From a virus, in IMG/VR virus record IMGVR_UViG_3300049489_000501, positions 1 through 42,185 of that record: a stretch of 42,185 nt of DNA; one strand, written 5' to 3'. The notes under the pieces were generated by a model, which was given only the letters and a program-made list of their open reading frames with translations, ran no database searches and was not told the origin of the DNA. The position numbers and the translations under genes are program-made. Below, piece after piece: positions 1 through 9,775 of this stretch (its first letter is position 1; every line of letters begins with the position of its first letter).

Positions 1-127
1 TTTAAATACTCAAGCGTTTCCTCATCTGTGAGACCTGCTCGTTTTGGATCACCTGCAAAAAGCTCAGCGACTCCAAGCTTTGAACGTGCTGCCTGAATCT
101 CTTCATCTGTTGCGAGCATTCGATCAA
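1..127. repeat. Terminal direct repeat, copy 1 (circular contig overlap)
   Basis: Bases 1-127 are identical to 42059-42185. Both copies lie inside the same open reading frame, which continues in phase through the junction. This shows that the contig closes on itself, giving a unique length of 42,058 bp. A repeat of exactly 127 bases is what a de Bruijn assembler leaves at k=127, so it is probably an assembly overlap and not the physical terminal repeat of the virion DNA. The true packaging ends (cos, pac/headful or direct terminal repeat) cannot be read from it. Confidence 0.96.
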
Positions 128-3100
128 AGACCTCTGTAATCTCAGGAGTCATCTCAACATTAAGATTCTTAACTCTCTGATAAATAGAAATGAGCCATTG
201 CTTAAATGTTGCAAACGCTTTTTTCAAAGACTCAGACGGCGCTTTACCCTCCATAAGGTAAGCCTCAAAAGCCCTTGCGATTTTCTCATGCTGATCTGTC
301 TGGACTTCGCTGCGAGTTTTAACTCCGACGAAATCAAGCATTTTCTGATAATCATTTTTTATTGAGTCAGGAGCATTCTTCGCCTCTGCCAAATCTGCCA
401 TAACTTCAAAAAAGAAATGCGCAGATTCATGCAAGAATGTTGACTCGTCTTTTGTCTTAAATAAATCGATATTAAACTGACGGTTATTTCCGAACCTGAT
501 TCGGCCACGAGTTTCTTGATAAAGCTCAAAGCCTTGGTTAAGTGCAGCGTCTTTAAGTTCTGGCGTTACGTCTAGGGAATGGACCTTCTGATCATCGACC
601 TCAGTCTCGCCAACCTTAACGCCGAATTTTTTAAACAACTTCTCGGCAGACTTGATCAGGATGTTGTCGTAAAAACCTTTCATCCCTTCGCCGCCGACTT
701 TGAGATCTGCGTTTTCAAGAATGTGAGTCGAGTAGTTTTTGTATTTATCTGACTTAAATTCAGGCTTAAGAATCTTGTCCGCAGCCTCTTTGCCTATGTA
801 ATCAGACAAATCTTCTTTTGTTTCAACCCATCTATCAATTACAGATGAACCACCTTTGTCAGTTGCCGTAAGATAATATCCAGTTGTCCCTCCGGTAGGA
901 TGAGGGCTCTTGGAGTTTACAAGATCAGTTACAACAATTCGGTCAATCTGTTTACTTAAATCAAACCGCTCAGCCTGTTGTTCGCCAGTCGTCCATGCGA
1001 CTCTTTCATAACCGCCTTCAGCTGCCATGCGCATGATTCTCTTAAGAGCAAACTCATGCCATGTTTTTTTGAATGGAGCATCTGGGACTGCGCCTGATCC
1101 CTGCTCATTTGCGGCAGGCTCAACAAGCTGATCGTACCTAGACCTTTCCTCATCTGTGAGTTTTGCAAAATACGTCGGCCCATACTTATCAGTCATTTCT
1201 TTTCTAAAATTTTCAAAAGCATTTTGTGCTGGACTATCTGATCGATACCCTTTTTTCCTACCAGCTTGATGCCAGTCGGACTGGATCTCTTCGACAAATA
1301 AAACTTTCTTCCCATCTGCATCGACTCGGTCATTTAACCGAACGTGGGCTAAGATATTTTTTTCTTCGAAGTGGGATGATTTGTAAGTATCCGTTCGCTT
1401 GTCATCCTTTGTTTTTTGAAGTTGAGACTCAATCTCAGCAACAGCCTCCTCAAAAGTTTTAAAGTAAACTTTTTGGCCAGCTTGTTTTCCGGTATAAAAA
1501 CCCTCACCCTCAGTGTTGGTATTGTAAATCACAAGATTTGATCCATCGAAAGTATCACGTCGCTTGTAAACAGTTTCCTTAGGAAATGGAAACAGCATTG
1601 AATTATATTTTTTAATCAGGCCGTTTATCTTATCTGCGACCTCTTGCTTATCTGTATTTAGATCATCAGGTTTGAGATCAGATCTGTATGTCGTTGCAAG
1701 AATTTTATCCAAAAGCTCATTGATTGCCTTTGGCTTCATTTCTGGAAATTCTTTTTTAAGATATTTCGCAGTATCTTTTTTCTCTTTTATAAACTCTGGA
1801 CTTTCCTCAACCTCTGTTTTCGAAGCTCTCTTAAAAGATGATCTCTCTGACTTTTCCCAAGTACTCTGATCTTTATAAGAATCATCAAGAATATTTCCTT
1901 GAATTTCCTTCGGAGGCATCGTGAGCAGAACCTCTCGATAATTCTCACCGCCTGGCAAGGTGTATTTTGAGTATTGAGTTTGCCGACCGCCGCGAGATCT
2001 CATCAAAGAAATTTCTGTCTCTGCCCCGTCCTCAGATGACCAACCAGATGAAACCTCCTGTCCAGTCGCCTGATCTAAAACGGAATACTCACCACTATCG
2101 TCTGGCCCAGTAACTATCAAATCGCGCTGATCCCCTCCCTTAGTCACCTCAACCACATTCAAACTATTGGCTCGAATAAAATCCAACAATTCTTGTTTAT
2201 CAATCTTTGTCTTGTCTTTAATAAATTCGTTAAGGCCAAGCCATTTAACCTCATCCTCTTTAAGTTCTTTCATCATGGCTTTAACTTGGTTCACATCTGT
2301 AGACTTACCTTGAACTTTTTCTAAAACCATCTTTTCAAACTTAGAATAAAATCCAAGATCAGAAACCTGAGGGCCGCTTTGAAAAAACTGACTCTCTTTA
2401 CCTACAACATACTGCATGTAGGTCTTGCCGTTTCTTTGGACTGGCCTGAACCCATACGACCGCAAAGCATTCATGCCCTCTTTAAAATTATTACCAAATG
2501 AATTCTCGCTAAACACCACAAGGGGCGCTTTATTATCCCTTGCCATATCAATAGCAATATCGATCAAGGCATTCGTGTCAGATGTTAATTCTGGATTGTA
2601 ATTAAAATTGTTTACCTCTAAGACGCCGACGCCCTCAGATCCTTTAGATACGCGCATATTCATCGTCGTCTTTCCATCCTGAGATGTGAAATCAACAGAT
2701 CTATCCTCGCGCTTTGATGGGCTAAAAAACTCTTGAAGTGACTGATTATACATTGTCTGAGGATCGACAACAGGATCAACCGTTTCATCCTGAAGTGTGT
2801 TTATCTTAAGACCGTACTTATTAAAGAGATCAAGAGGCATCTGCCCCGACTTCATCCCTTGCATTGCAAAGAACTTCTCATAAAGTAATGCCTGAGCCTT
2901 CGCTGCCTTTGGAGCAAACCCATTCTCCTTTAACTGTTGCTCAATGTTTTTACCGACCTCTCGCGCCGATGATTCAACGGTGTCAACCTCTTCGTTTGTC
3001 TTGCCCTCTTTGGCTTTATTGTACTCCTCTTCGATCTGGCGTTTTGTTTCCGCCTCAGACTCACGAGCCTCTCGCATGGTCATTTCTTCAGGATTAAACT

Positions 3101-4655
3101 TAACGTCATCCTTAAGGCCCTGATAGTATTCTGTGCCTGCGACTTTCTCAGCCATTACAGCCGTTGAAACTTCAATGTCAGATCCAGATTCAACCGCCTT
3201 ATTATATTCTTTCGAAATACCAAGCTCTATTGCGGCCTGCTCGGGAGTCATATTCTTTGACTGAAAGTATGAAGTAAACCCCTCTTGATTAATATAGACC
3301 TTTTCAACAGGTCCATCCTTCGTTACCTTTTCAACAAACTCACGGTATTTTTCTGGCAGTCTTTGTTTAAGCTTTGAGTTTTCAGCACTCTCACCAATGG
3401 CCTGATAAAGCTCTTGATTTGTTTTTGCCTGTCTAATCTGACTCTGCTTTGCAAGCCCTGCCTGAATACCAACAGGAGACACAAGACCAACGCCTGTAAA
3501 TCCCCCGACAAGCCCTGCATTTATGGCCCTTTCAAATGATCCCTTCATCGCATCTTTGTTCACGCCTGTTGCATAATCTGCAAAGTCCTGCGCAAAAGAA
3601 GTCGCGGCCTCTTCATTTCCTTCAGCTAAGAAAGAATAACTCAAAGTTTTTCCGACGTTCAACATAACCTCTTTCGAAGTCTGTTTACCGAATTCTTTCG
3701 TTAAAGCTTTTTCCCAAGTCTTTAAAATCCCCATGGTCCCAAGTGATTCAAACGCTGCCTCGAACGTCCCCTTAAGAGATGCCGATGACGATGCCTGCTC
3801 AACGCTCACTCCCGGCTTATCAACATTCTCAGCGAATGATTCACTCGCCGTCGATAATCCTGCAGCGCCAAGACCTAAAGCTCCATATCCTGTCGATGCC
3901 GCCGCCAATATTCCAAGCGTACTCGGTGAACTTGCAATGACATTTAAAGCAATTAACTGGCCAGCCTGAGACATATCACCGCGCTTTAACGAGTCCCATG
4001 TTGACTGATTTAACATCGGTGCCTGAGCCCTTAGATCAGCTGCCTTTTGATCAAGGCCCTTAACAAACTCATTCTCTCGAAAAAACTTTGTTGATTCTGC
4101 AACATCTTTATTTGAAGGGAGGGCAAAATTAATCTCGTCCTCTGTGAGCCCCATCATTTCAAGTCTGCCTTGCTGCATTTGATTACTCATTACCGCAAGA
4201 TAACTCGGAGACTTAGCAAGCGCAGATCCAACCCCTATCGCGCTGGCCTTAAATCCAGACAATGCCTGAGACCAAAATCCATGCTCTTTGGTTTTCTTTT
4301 CAAGCTTTATAAGCTCATCAAGATCGTCCTTTGCGACTGTCAAATTATCAGGATCAGCCGTAAACTCAGAGGTCAAAGGCGCGACAACAGATGCCTCGCC
4401 AAGTTTTCCCTTTAACTGATAAGCCTGTCTCTGTTTTTCGATTACATCATAATTCTCTTCGACAAACTTAGACTTAGATCCAAGCTGTTCAGCGATACTC
4501 AATACCTTCGCATGCTGATCTGGATTTTTCTCAGACGCTATTTCAGACGCAGCAAACTGGGCCTGTTGCTCAAAGCTATCAGCCGCAGTCTCATAAGGAT
4601 TGTCGGTCTTGCCAAATTGTTCATCATAAACTTTTTCATACGGATTATCGCTCAT
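1..4655 (-). CDS. Giant polyvalent internal virion protein, N-terminal 1,551 residues (joins 38791-42058)
   Basis: This is the N-terminal part of a 2,640-aa protein whose gene crosses the contig ends. The start ATG is at 4655, overlapping the end of the upstream gp15-like gene by 11 nt. Visible in order: an acidic N-terminus; a hydrophobic Ala/Gly-rich stretch near residues 230-260; Glu/Lys-rich coiled coil near 500-560; a segment with EEIQSDWH (residues 1122-1129) followed by WTTGEQQAERFDLSKQ (about 1215-1230), typical of phage polyvalent proteins; and a zincin motif HESAH (1409-1413) with a downstream FEAYL glutamate (E1464) as likely third zinc ligand, matching the polyvalent-protein metallopeptidase pattern. 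By position after the gp14- and gp15-like genes it takes the T7 gp16 role: a protein packaged in the capsid and ejected into the host with the DNA. Protease activity is inferred from the motif only. Confidence 0.85.
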   Translation of the reverse strand, partial: MSDNPYEKVYDEQFGKTDNPYETAADSFEQQAQFAASEIASEKNPDQHAKVLSIAEQLGSKSKFVEENYDVIEKQRQAYQLKGKLGEASVVAPLTSEFTADPDNLTVAKDDLDELIKLEKKTKEHGFWSQALSGFKASAIGVGSALAKSPSYLAVMSNQMQQGRLEMMGLTEDEINFALPSNKDVAESTKFFRENEFVKGLDQKAADLRAQAPMLNQSTWDSLKRGDMSQAGQLIALNVIASSPSTLGILAAASTGYGALGLGAAGLSTASESFAENVDKPGVSVEQASSSASLKGTFEAAFESLGTMGILKTWEKALTKEFGKQTSKEVMLNVGKTLSYSFLAEGNEEAATSFAQDFADYATGVNKDAMKGSFERAINAGLVGGFTGVGLVSPVGIQAGLAKQSQIRQAKTNQELYQAIGESAENSKLKQRLPEKYREFVEKVTKDGPVEKVYINQEGFTSYFQSKNMTPEQAAIELGISKEYNKAVESGSDIEVSTAVMAEKVAGTEYYQGLKDDVKFNPEEMTMREARESEAETKRQIEEEYNKAKEGKTNEEVDTVESSAREVGKNIEQQLKENGFAPKAAKAQALLYEKFFAMQGMKSGQMPLDLFNKYGLKINTLQDETVDPVVDPQTMYNQSLQEFFSPSKREDRSVDFTSQDGKTTMNMRVSKGSEGVGVLEVNNFNYNPELTSDTNALIDIAIDMARDNKAPLVVFSENSFGNNFKEGMNALRSYGFRPVQRNGKTYMQYVVGKESQFFQSGPQVSDLGFYSKFEKMVLEKVQGKSTDVNQVKAMMKELKEDEVKWLGLNEFIKDKTKIDKQELLDFIRANSLNVVEVTKGGDQRDLIVTGPDDSGEYSVLDQATGQEVSSGWSSEDGAETEISLMRSRGGRQTQYSKYTLPGGENYREVLLTMPPKEIQGNILDDSYKDQSTWEKSERSSFKRASKTEVEESPEFIKEKKDTAKYLKKEFPEMKPKAINELLDKILATTYRSDLKPDDLNTDKQEVADKINGLIKKYNSMLFPFPKETVYKRRDTFDGSNLVIYNTNTEGEGFYTGKQAGQKVYFKTFEEAVAEIESQLQKTKDDKRTDTYKSSHFEEKNILAHVRLNDRVDADGKKVLFVEEIQSDWHQAGRKKGYRSDSPAQNAFENFRKEMTDKYGPTYFAKLTDEERSRYDQLVEPAANEQGSGAVPDAPFKKTWHEFALKRIMRMAAEGGYERVAWTTGEQQAERFDLSKQIDRIVVTDLVNSKSPHPTGGTTGYYLTATDKGGSSVIDRWVETKEDLSDYIGKEAADKILKPEFKSDKYKNYSTHILENADLKVGGEGMKGFYDNILIKSAEKLFKKFGVKVGETEVDDQKVHSLDVTPELKDAALNQGFELYQETRGRIRFGNNRQFNIDLFKTKDESTFLHESAHFFFEVMADLAEAKNAPDSIKNDYQKMLDFVGVKTRSEVQTDQHEKIARAFEAYLMEGKAPSESLKKAFATFKQWLISIYQRVKNLNVEMTPEITEVFDRMLATDEEIQAARSKLGVAELFAGDPKRAGLTDEETLEYL

Positions 4656-6297
4656 TTGCATTTGCCTTCATTATAAATAAATCCAAGATGTTTTTTTCAG
4701 TCGCAGGCTTACCTTTTTTATTTAAGACCTCAATGATCTGAAGTCTGTCACTCTCTGGTATAGTTTCTTGATCAATTAAAAACCTTGGCTTTTTTGTATC
4801 CCACAAAAATCCCTTTGAAGTTACAACCTCAAGAGTTTGTTGTTTTGCCAGGTCACGAATTTCAGAGTTTGTAAGATTGCCGCCTTTTTTCTTTTTCGCC
4901 TCAAGTACAACCTCGTCGAGTCTGTTCTTAAACTTTGAATAATCCTCAACGTCTTTGGTATCAAACCCAGCCTCTTTATAAACATTCTCAACGACCTGAG
5001 CATCAGAGTAAATACCATCAAGCTCTTTACCTGCAGAGTCTTTACCCTCTTTAATATTCTTTTGATAAGTTCGAAGTTTCTCGAAGTGATCTTTTGAAAG
5101 GTTCGGCATTTCTTGTAAGAGATCATGGTTTGCAAATTTTTGACGAGTCTCTGGATTTGCTGCCATTTGTTGCAGCTTATAATATAAAACCCCATCGTCT
5201 CGCATAGGATTTCGTTCTCTGTATTTATCGAGCATCTCTTTGTATTGAGGTTTAAGAGACGTGATGGCCTTGGTTAGCTCAGGAGGATAGTCCCCTGTTT
5301 TATCAAAAACCTTCGCCGCATACTCAACAATGTCCTGTTGCCTTTGATTCTCAGCTGCCTCTCTCTGTCCATAGGCTTTGGCAATCCTCGCCTCTGTTGC
5401 CTCTCTAAGCTTTGGACTTTCAATCTTTGCTGCCTGAGAATAGGCCTGAGCCTCAGACATTCCAGACCTCATGAACTGATCAACAGACCTTTGAGAAGCA
5501 CCCCTCAATGATCCGATCTCAAGTTCTTTTTCGACCTGCTCAATGTTACCGCCAGTTATGTCCGGCTTAACCTTTGCGAAGTATGCCTCTGCTCCAAGGT
5601 CATCCCCATTTGCTATCATTCTTGAGATAACATCTGAGTGCGTTTGAGACCGTGCAGACTCAAGTTGGTATTTTAAAGTTTCAGGAGGCAGACCATTTCT
5701 ATCTGCAAACTCTTTGATTTTAGTTTCTTGATTATAAAGTGACTGCGCTACAGCCTCAGGATCTTGGTAATTAACAACGGCCTTTTCGCGCTCCGATTTC
5801 ATGTACGAGGTAAAGGTATCTTGCTCGTATTTTTCAATTTCATTTGCCACATGACGAGAGACTTGTCTGTTTAACTGAGCCTCTCTTTGCAAAGCCTTTT
5901 GAGAGAACATGGCCTTTTGATTAGGGTTTGACAGACGATTTAAGATTTCGTCGCGCTTTTTGTTAAACTCTTCTCTTGCAAGCTTTGGAGTTTCAAAAGC
6001 ATCTTTCCCTTTTTTAAAGGCAAGTCCCACGCCTTTCTTACCGCCTTGACCATCGTCCTCACCTTGCGAGTACATAAGCTGCGTTTCAAAGTCGTTCATT
6101 TCCTTTTCGACTTCCATAACAGCCAAAGAGTCGGCGCGTTCTTTCACATTCTCAGCAAGACCTACCGCCGCGCTCGTGAGTCTACTTAATCCTTGGCCGC
6201 CGCCAAATGCCTCAACATCTTGTTTTTCTGTTACTCTAATATTAGGATTAACCTCGGCCTGCGTTTGAGCCTGGCCGTATCTTTGAACCGTTGGCAT
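4645..6297 (-). CDS. Internal virion protein (T7 gp15-like position), 550 aa
   Basis: A long, highly charged, almost wholly helical protein with no membrane segment: Glu/Lys/Gln-rich coiled-coil stretches cover most of residues 60-540. It lies between the gp14-like core protein and the giant polyvalent protein, the place of T7 gp15, a virion core component ejected into the periplasm. The start ATG at 6297 has a GAGG ribosome-binding site about 6 nt upstream and follows the previous stop by 3 nt; its 3' end overlaps the start of the giant gene by 11 nt, suggesting translational coupling. I recognise no enzymatic motif. The assignment rests on gene order and composition, not on visible sequence identity. 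Confidence 0.72.
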   Translation of the reverse strand: MPTVQRYGQAQTQAEVNPNIRVTEKQDVEAFGGGQGLSRLTSAAVGLAENVKERADSLAVMEVEKEMNDFETQLMYSQGEDDGQGGKKGVGLAFKKGKDAFETPKLAREEFNKKRDEILNRLSNPNQKAMFSQKALQREAQLNRQVSRHVANEIEKYEQDTFTSYMKSEREKAVVNYQDPEAVAQSLYNQETKIKEFADRNGLPPETLKYQLESARSQTHSDVISRMIANGDDLGAEAYFAKVKPDITGGNIEQVEKELEIGSLRGASQRSVDQFMRSGMSEAQAYSQAAKIESPKLREATEARIAKAYGQREAAENQRQQDIVEYAAKVFDKTGDYPPELTKAITSLKPQYKEMLDKYRERNPMRDDGVLYYKLQQMAANPETRQKFANHDLLQEMPNLSKDHFEKLRTYQKNIKEGKDSAGKELDGIYSDAQVVENVYKEAGFDTKDVEDYSKFKNRLDEVVLEAKKKKGGNLTNSEIRDLAKQQTLEVVTSKGFLWDTKKPRFLIDQETIPESDRLQIIEVLNKKGKPATEKNILDLFIMKANANER

Positions 6298-6300
6298 CTG

Positions 6301-6783
6301 TTACCTCTTCTTATCAAAGTATCCGTATTTATTTGCCGTATCAGCCGCAGACAACCCCCCAGCAAGTAGAGTCTGAGCGCCCGAGGATCTGGCCCCTGAC
6401 TGTGCAAATCTGGCATTTCTTAATCTGTCATCAGCCTCGGCTTGAAATCCCATGGCCTGCAAAAACGCATTGTTTCGAATGGATCTTGTCTCTTCAATCG
6501 CGGCCTGCATAGTTTCTTCTTGAACAAGCTTTGCCGATCCTGAATCAACCTCAACCCCTTGAGATGCGAAACCTGCTCGCTGAGATCCTAAGATCTGATT
6601 AAATTTTTTCTGAGTTTTAATCGCATCAATGTTACCTTGCTTTATCATTCGCTCACCTTGACGGCGAGCCTCCTCAGCATTAATCGATGCCATTTCTTTT
6701 TGATAATCTGCCTGAGCCTCTTGAGCGCGCATTTGCCCATACGCGCCTACGACCTGCAGGCCTGCTACTGCCCCAGCTGCCAT
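6301..6783 (-). CDS. Virion core / internal protein (T7 gp14-like), 160 aa
   Basis: Small Ala/Gln/Glu-rich protein with an N-terminal mildly hydrophobic stretch (AAGAVAGLQVVGAYGQ, residues 2-17), then a charged helix and a C-terminal Gly/Ser/Ala-rich tail (SGAQTLLAGGLSAADTA). The signature ILGSQRAGFASQGVEVDSGS (about residues 64-83) is characteristic of the gp14-type virion core proteins found after the tail nozzle gene in podoviruses. It abuts the nozzle stop codon (TAG at 6784-6786) and precedes the gp15-like gene. Probable role: part of the ejected core that extends the DNA channel through the outer membrane. Confidence 0.75.
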   Translation of the reverse strand: MAAGAVAGLQVVGAYGQMRAQEAQADYQKEMASINAEEARRQGERMIKQGNIDAIKTQKKFNQILGSQRAGFASQGVEVDSGSAKLVQEETMQAAIEETRSIRNNAFLQAMGFQAEADDRLRNARFAQSGARSSGAQTLLAGGLSAADTANKYGYFDKKR

Positions 6784-9432
6784 CTATGAACCCCCAGGAA
6801 AAGGTATGTATCCAGTCGGTGCGATACTTAAAATCGAACACGGTACAGGATCAGTCTGTCTGATAAATACTCGTCCGTTATTATTCCAAGTCGCCTCAGT
6901 AATAATGTCAACAGGATCGGTCTCAAGATCGACCGGACTATCGTAGGGCTCACCCTCTCGAATCTTAAGTTCTGTAAGGCCATCTAAGAAATCAACCGTC
7001 TCATCTGGCGGCCTAGTCCCAGCCCATAGTCCTCTTGTTTTTTCAACGTACAAAGAAACTTTAGAGATCAATTTATTTCTGTCGATCATTGTATTCGCAG
7101 AGGGGGTATCAATGTTCAAGGTCTCAATGTCAGAGGTAATCGGTAAACCAACATAAATCACCGCATAGTTTTCTGATAAAGTGATCTGCCCATTTGAAAC
7201 CATGATTTCCTCATAGGCATCATTGTTCGGATTTCCAACGACAAGACCATCAGCATACACGCTTACAGACTGGCCCTCTAAATGCCACAGACCTGAGATC
7301 GTATCAACAGCACGAGCCCAGTTCGAAGTCGCAACAGCCTGCAAAGTCACTGGCACAGTTCTGTTAGGTCTACCGCTTACAACCGTCGCAGATGTGTAGG
7401 CCGTGATTTCAAACCTAATAACAGTCCCATCAGTATCATAGATCTGGATCTCATTACCTACGTCTGTCGAGACAAACGTCGAGGCGCTTGCCGTGAGAGT
7501 TAAAGTATCAGTATAGGCCCATCCAGATCCAGAGAGAGTCATTGTCGTTGATCCAGTATTTCTGCCATCATAAGATAAATGAGAATCTAAAATAGCAATG
7601 TCTTTAATGTCTGATATTTTACGAGAAACAAACTTTTCAATATATCGAACCTCTTTACCATCGATGATTCTAAGGACCGTCATATAAAGCGTATCCTCAG
7701 ATCCTTCAGGTATTGAGCACACACTTTCAACAAAACCATTCTCAAAGTCGTGCTGATGCCATGCGAGCATTTGCTGTTCTCGAACGTAAGTCATGCCCAG
7801 CATAGTGCCGTCATCTCTTACCATCCAAAGAATCGAGTGAGGGATTTGCTGATAAGCCCAGTCAACCAATTGAAAATCATCAACCAAGTGAGCGGAGTAA
7901 ATAGATAATTCATCCCCAGTATAGTCGTTCGATTCGAATTTAAAATTAATATCTCGGACATTGTTACCCCGAGACTGGACATAGATCGCGCTGTTTCCAA
8001 TAACAATCGGAGCAAGACGAGAGTTAGATCCATTATAAGATGACTGCCTTGAGTTAATAGCACTCGGAGTAAGTGTGCCGCCCTGATCTCCATTGGCAAC
8101 GAATTCACCCGATTCTGTAAACATAATCAAAACGCCAAGGTCAACCAAGTGATTCACTCTGTTTACCTGTCTGCCTGATAAGTTAAAGATCACCGCATCG
8201 TCATCTTGAATCGGCTGAGAAGTTGAGAAGTCATAAAAATTACCAGTCTTTGAACACCATACTTTTTCGATCTCATTATTGGTATTCGCTAAGCAAAGGC
8301 GCTGCTGATAATAAGTTACCGTCGAGGGGTAATCATCAGCCGCATTAAAATCCTCGACAATACGAGGAGGCGTGTCTGTTGTATCAATGTCGTAACCAGT
8401 ATCAACGAACGATGTAACCCCAGAGGAAACGCCGATAAATCCATAAACGCCGTTGATCTCACGATAGATATTAAATTCTAAGTCAGCCGCCACATATCCA
8501 TACAAAGAAGTCAGCGACCATGAGACCGTGATAGAGTTCGTTGCAGTTAAATTCGCATTCCCATTTGCCACTGTCGCAAGATACGCACCGCTCGGAGGCA
8601 CGGCCTTAAGAGGAGTCTCTTGACCTGTTAATGGATCAAACGCAGTAACGGTATATTTATAGGTCGTCGAGCCAGTTGTACCATTTTGAACAGCCGTGAT
8701 CGATGTAGGATAATCGACCTCAGGCTCAAAGGTAATTGTCGTCAAAGTCCAAGATGCATCTCCTGTACGAGCAAGCCGTCTCGGAGCATACGAGGGGTGA
8801 ACAATATTAACAACGTCTGCAGATTGAACATACTTAAGCTGAGCAAGATCAGCCTCTAAGTACGGCGTTGCTATCTCATAGATTTCTTCAAGAGTGCCGC
8901 CAGATGTGTACGCACCAAACGAAGTCGAATTAACATTTGTGCCGTCATTATAATCAAGCTCAAAAGTATTCGAACCTGTATTCACATTTGCGACTTTAAA
9001 CTGTCTGCCATTTAAGTAAGTGCCAATCGGTCCAACTATCCCAGAGATATAAACAGTATCACCATTTGCGTAGGTATCAGATCCAGAGTAAGTCACCACG
9101 CAAGGATTAGCATTCGTGATACCTGTAATCGCCTGAGAGGTTAGCTTTATGTACTCGCCGTTTTTAATAACTCTCATGTAGAGATTACCAAACTCAAGGC
9201 AATATGTCTGAGTCGTATTAAACACAAAAGGTATTAGCCTGACTTCTTTTGAAGAGTCTTTGACCTCACCAACGTACTGAGTGCCTGGACGATTCGTTGC
9301 ACCGCCATGCCTCATCACATAAAAATTTCGGCATTTTCTTAAAGCCGTTTGATATTTTGCAACGTCTGTTCTGGCATAAAGAGATGGACTTAGTTCACCT
9401 GCAGAGAACGCCTTTTGCATAATGGCCGTCAT
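6784..9432 (-). CDS. Tail nozzle / tail tubular protein B-like (T7 gp12-like), 882 aa
   Basis: The N-terminus reads QKAFSAGELSPSLYARTDVA followed by CRNFYVMRHGGATNRPGTQYVGEV, the hallmark of podoviral nozzle (gp12-type) proteins. The rest is beta-rich, with many Thr/Ser/Gly repeats and no membrane segments, as expected for the stacked beta domains of the nozzle. Two nearby ATGs are possible (9432 and 9420); 9432 is preferred for its GAGG about 7 nt upstream. It follows the staple-like gene by 2 nt and abuts the core protein. Role: distal tail tube that completes the short tail and binds the fibres. Confidence 0.88.
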   Translation of the reverse strand: MTAIMQKAFSAGELSPSLYARTDVAKYQTALRKCRNFYVMRHGGATNRPGTQYVGEVKDSSKEVRLIPFVFNTTQTYCLEFGNLYMRVIKNGEYIKLTSQAITGITNANPCVVTYSGSDTYANGDTVYISGIVGPIGTYLNGRQFKVANVNTGSNTFELDYNDGTNVNSTSFGAYTSGGTLEEIYEIATPYLEADLAQLKYVQSADVVNIVHPSYAPRRLARTGDASWTLTTITFEPEVDYPTSITAVQNGTTGSTTYKYTVTAFDPLTGQETPLKAVPPSGAYLATVANGNANLTATNSITVSWSLTSLYGYVAADLEFNIYREINGVYGFIGVSSGVTSFVDTGYDIDTTDTPPRIVEDFNAADDYPSTVTYYQQRLCLANTNNEIEKVWCSKTGNFYDFSTSQPIQDDDAVIFNLSGRQVNRVNHLVDLGVLIMFTESGEFVANGDQGGTLTPSAINSRQSSYNGSNSRLAPIVIGNSAIYVQSRGNNVRDINFKFESNDYTGDELSIYSAHLVDDFQLVDWAYQQIPHSILWMVRDDGTMLGMTYVREQQMLAWHQHDFENGFVESVCSIPEGSEDTLYMTVLRIIDGKEVRYIEKFVSRKISDIKDIAILDSHLSYDGRNTGSTTMTLSGSGWAYTDTLTLTASASTFVSTDVGNEIQIYDTDGTVIRFEITAYTSATVVSGRPNRTVPVTLQAVATSNWARAVDTISGLWHLEGQSVSVYADGLVVGNPNNDAYEEIMVSNGQITLSENYAVIYVGLPITSDIETLNIDTPSANTMIDRNKLISKVSLYVEKTRGLWAGTRPPDETVDFLDGLTELKIREGEPYDSPVDLETDPVDIITEATWNNNGRVFIRQTDPVPCSILSIAPTGYIPFPGGS

Positions 9433-9434
9433 GA

Positions 9435-9773
9435 CTAGGCCTCTTCTTTTTCTTCACCGTAAAGAGCCTCCATGGGATCTTTCTTTTTTTCTTCAGATCC
9501 AAGAGACATGTCTGTAATTTGAAGTTCTAAAGTTTTGTTACCGTCATCAAGCCTTTGGCCAACGACCATAACCTTCGCCTGCATTGGTAAGAAAGATCCA
9601 ACCGCTGGCAGGTCTTTCATTTCGAGCATGTTAAGTTCATCTTGTGATAAATATATTTTAAGACAGTAGGGATATTTTGGCGCTGATTTTTCAGTGATAC
9701 CCTTATTCGAGTAACCAACATTTGCAACAACTTCATCGCTTAATGCAATCGCCTTCATTGCCATACTTTTCAT
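9435..9773 (-). CDS. Capsid-staple-like small virion protein, 112 aa
   Basis: Small protein with a central block APKYPYCLKIYLSQDELNML and a following LPAVGSFLPMQAKVMVVG, then an acidic C-terminal tail rich in Glu/Lys. The pattern 'PKYPYGL-I-L---LE-L-LP-VG-----A-V-V' is that of small phage capsid staple proteins found beside adaptor and capsid genes. The start at 9773 is chosen for AAGGGAG five nt upstream. It sits between the gp11-like adaptor and the nozzle. Staple function is a family inference; the protein could instead be an accessory head protein. Confidence 0.6.
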   Translation of the reverse strand: MKSMAMKAIALSDEVVANVGYSNKGITEKSAPKYPYCLKIYLSQDELNMLEMKDLPAVGSFLPMQAKVMVVGQRLDDGNKTLELQITDMSLGSEEKKKDPMEALYGEEKEEA

Positions 9774-9775
9774 AA

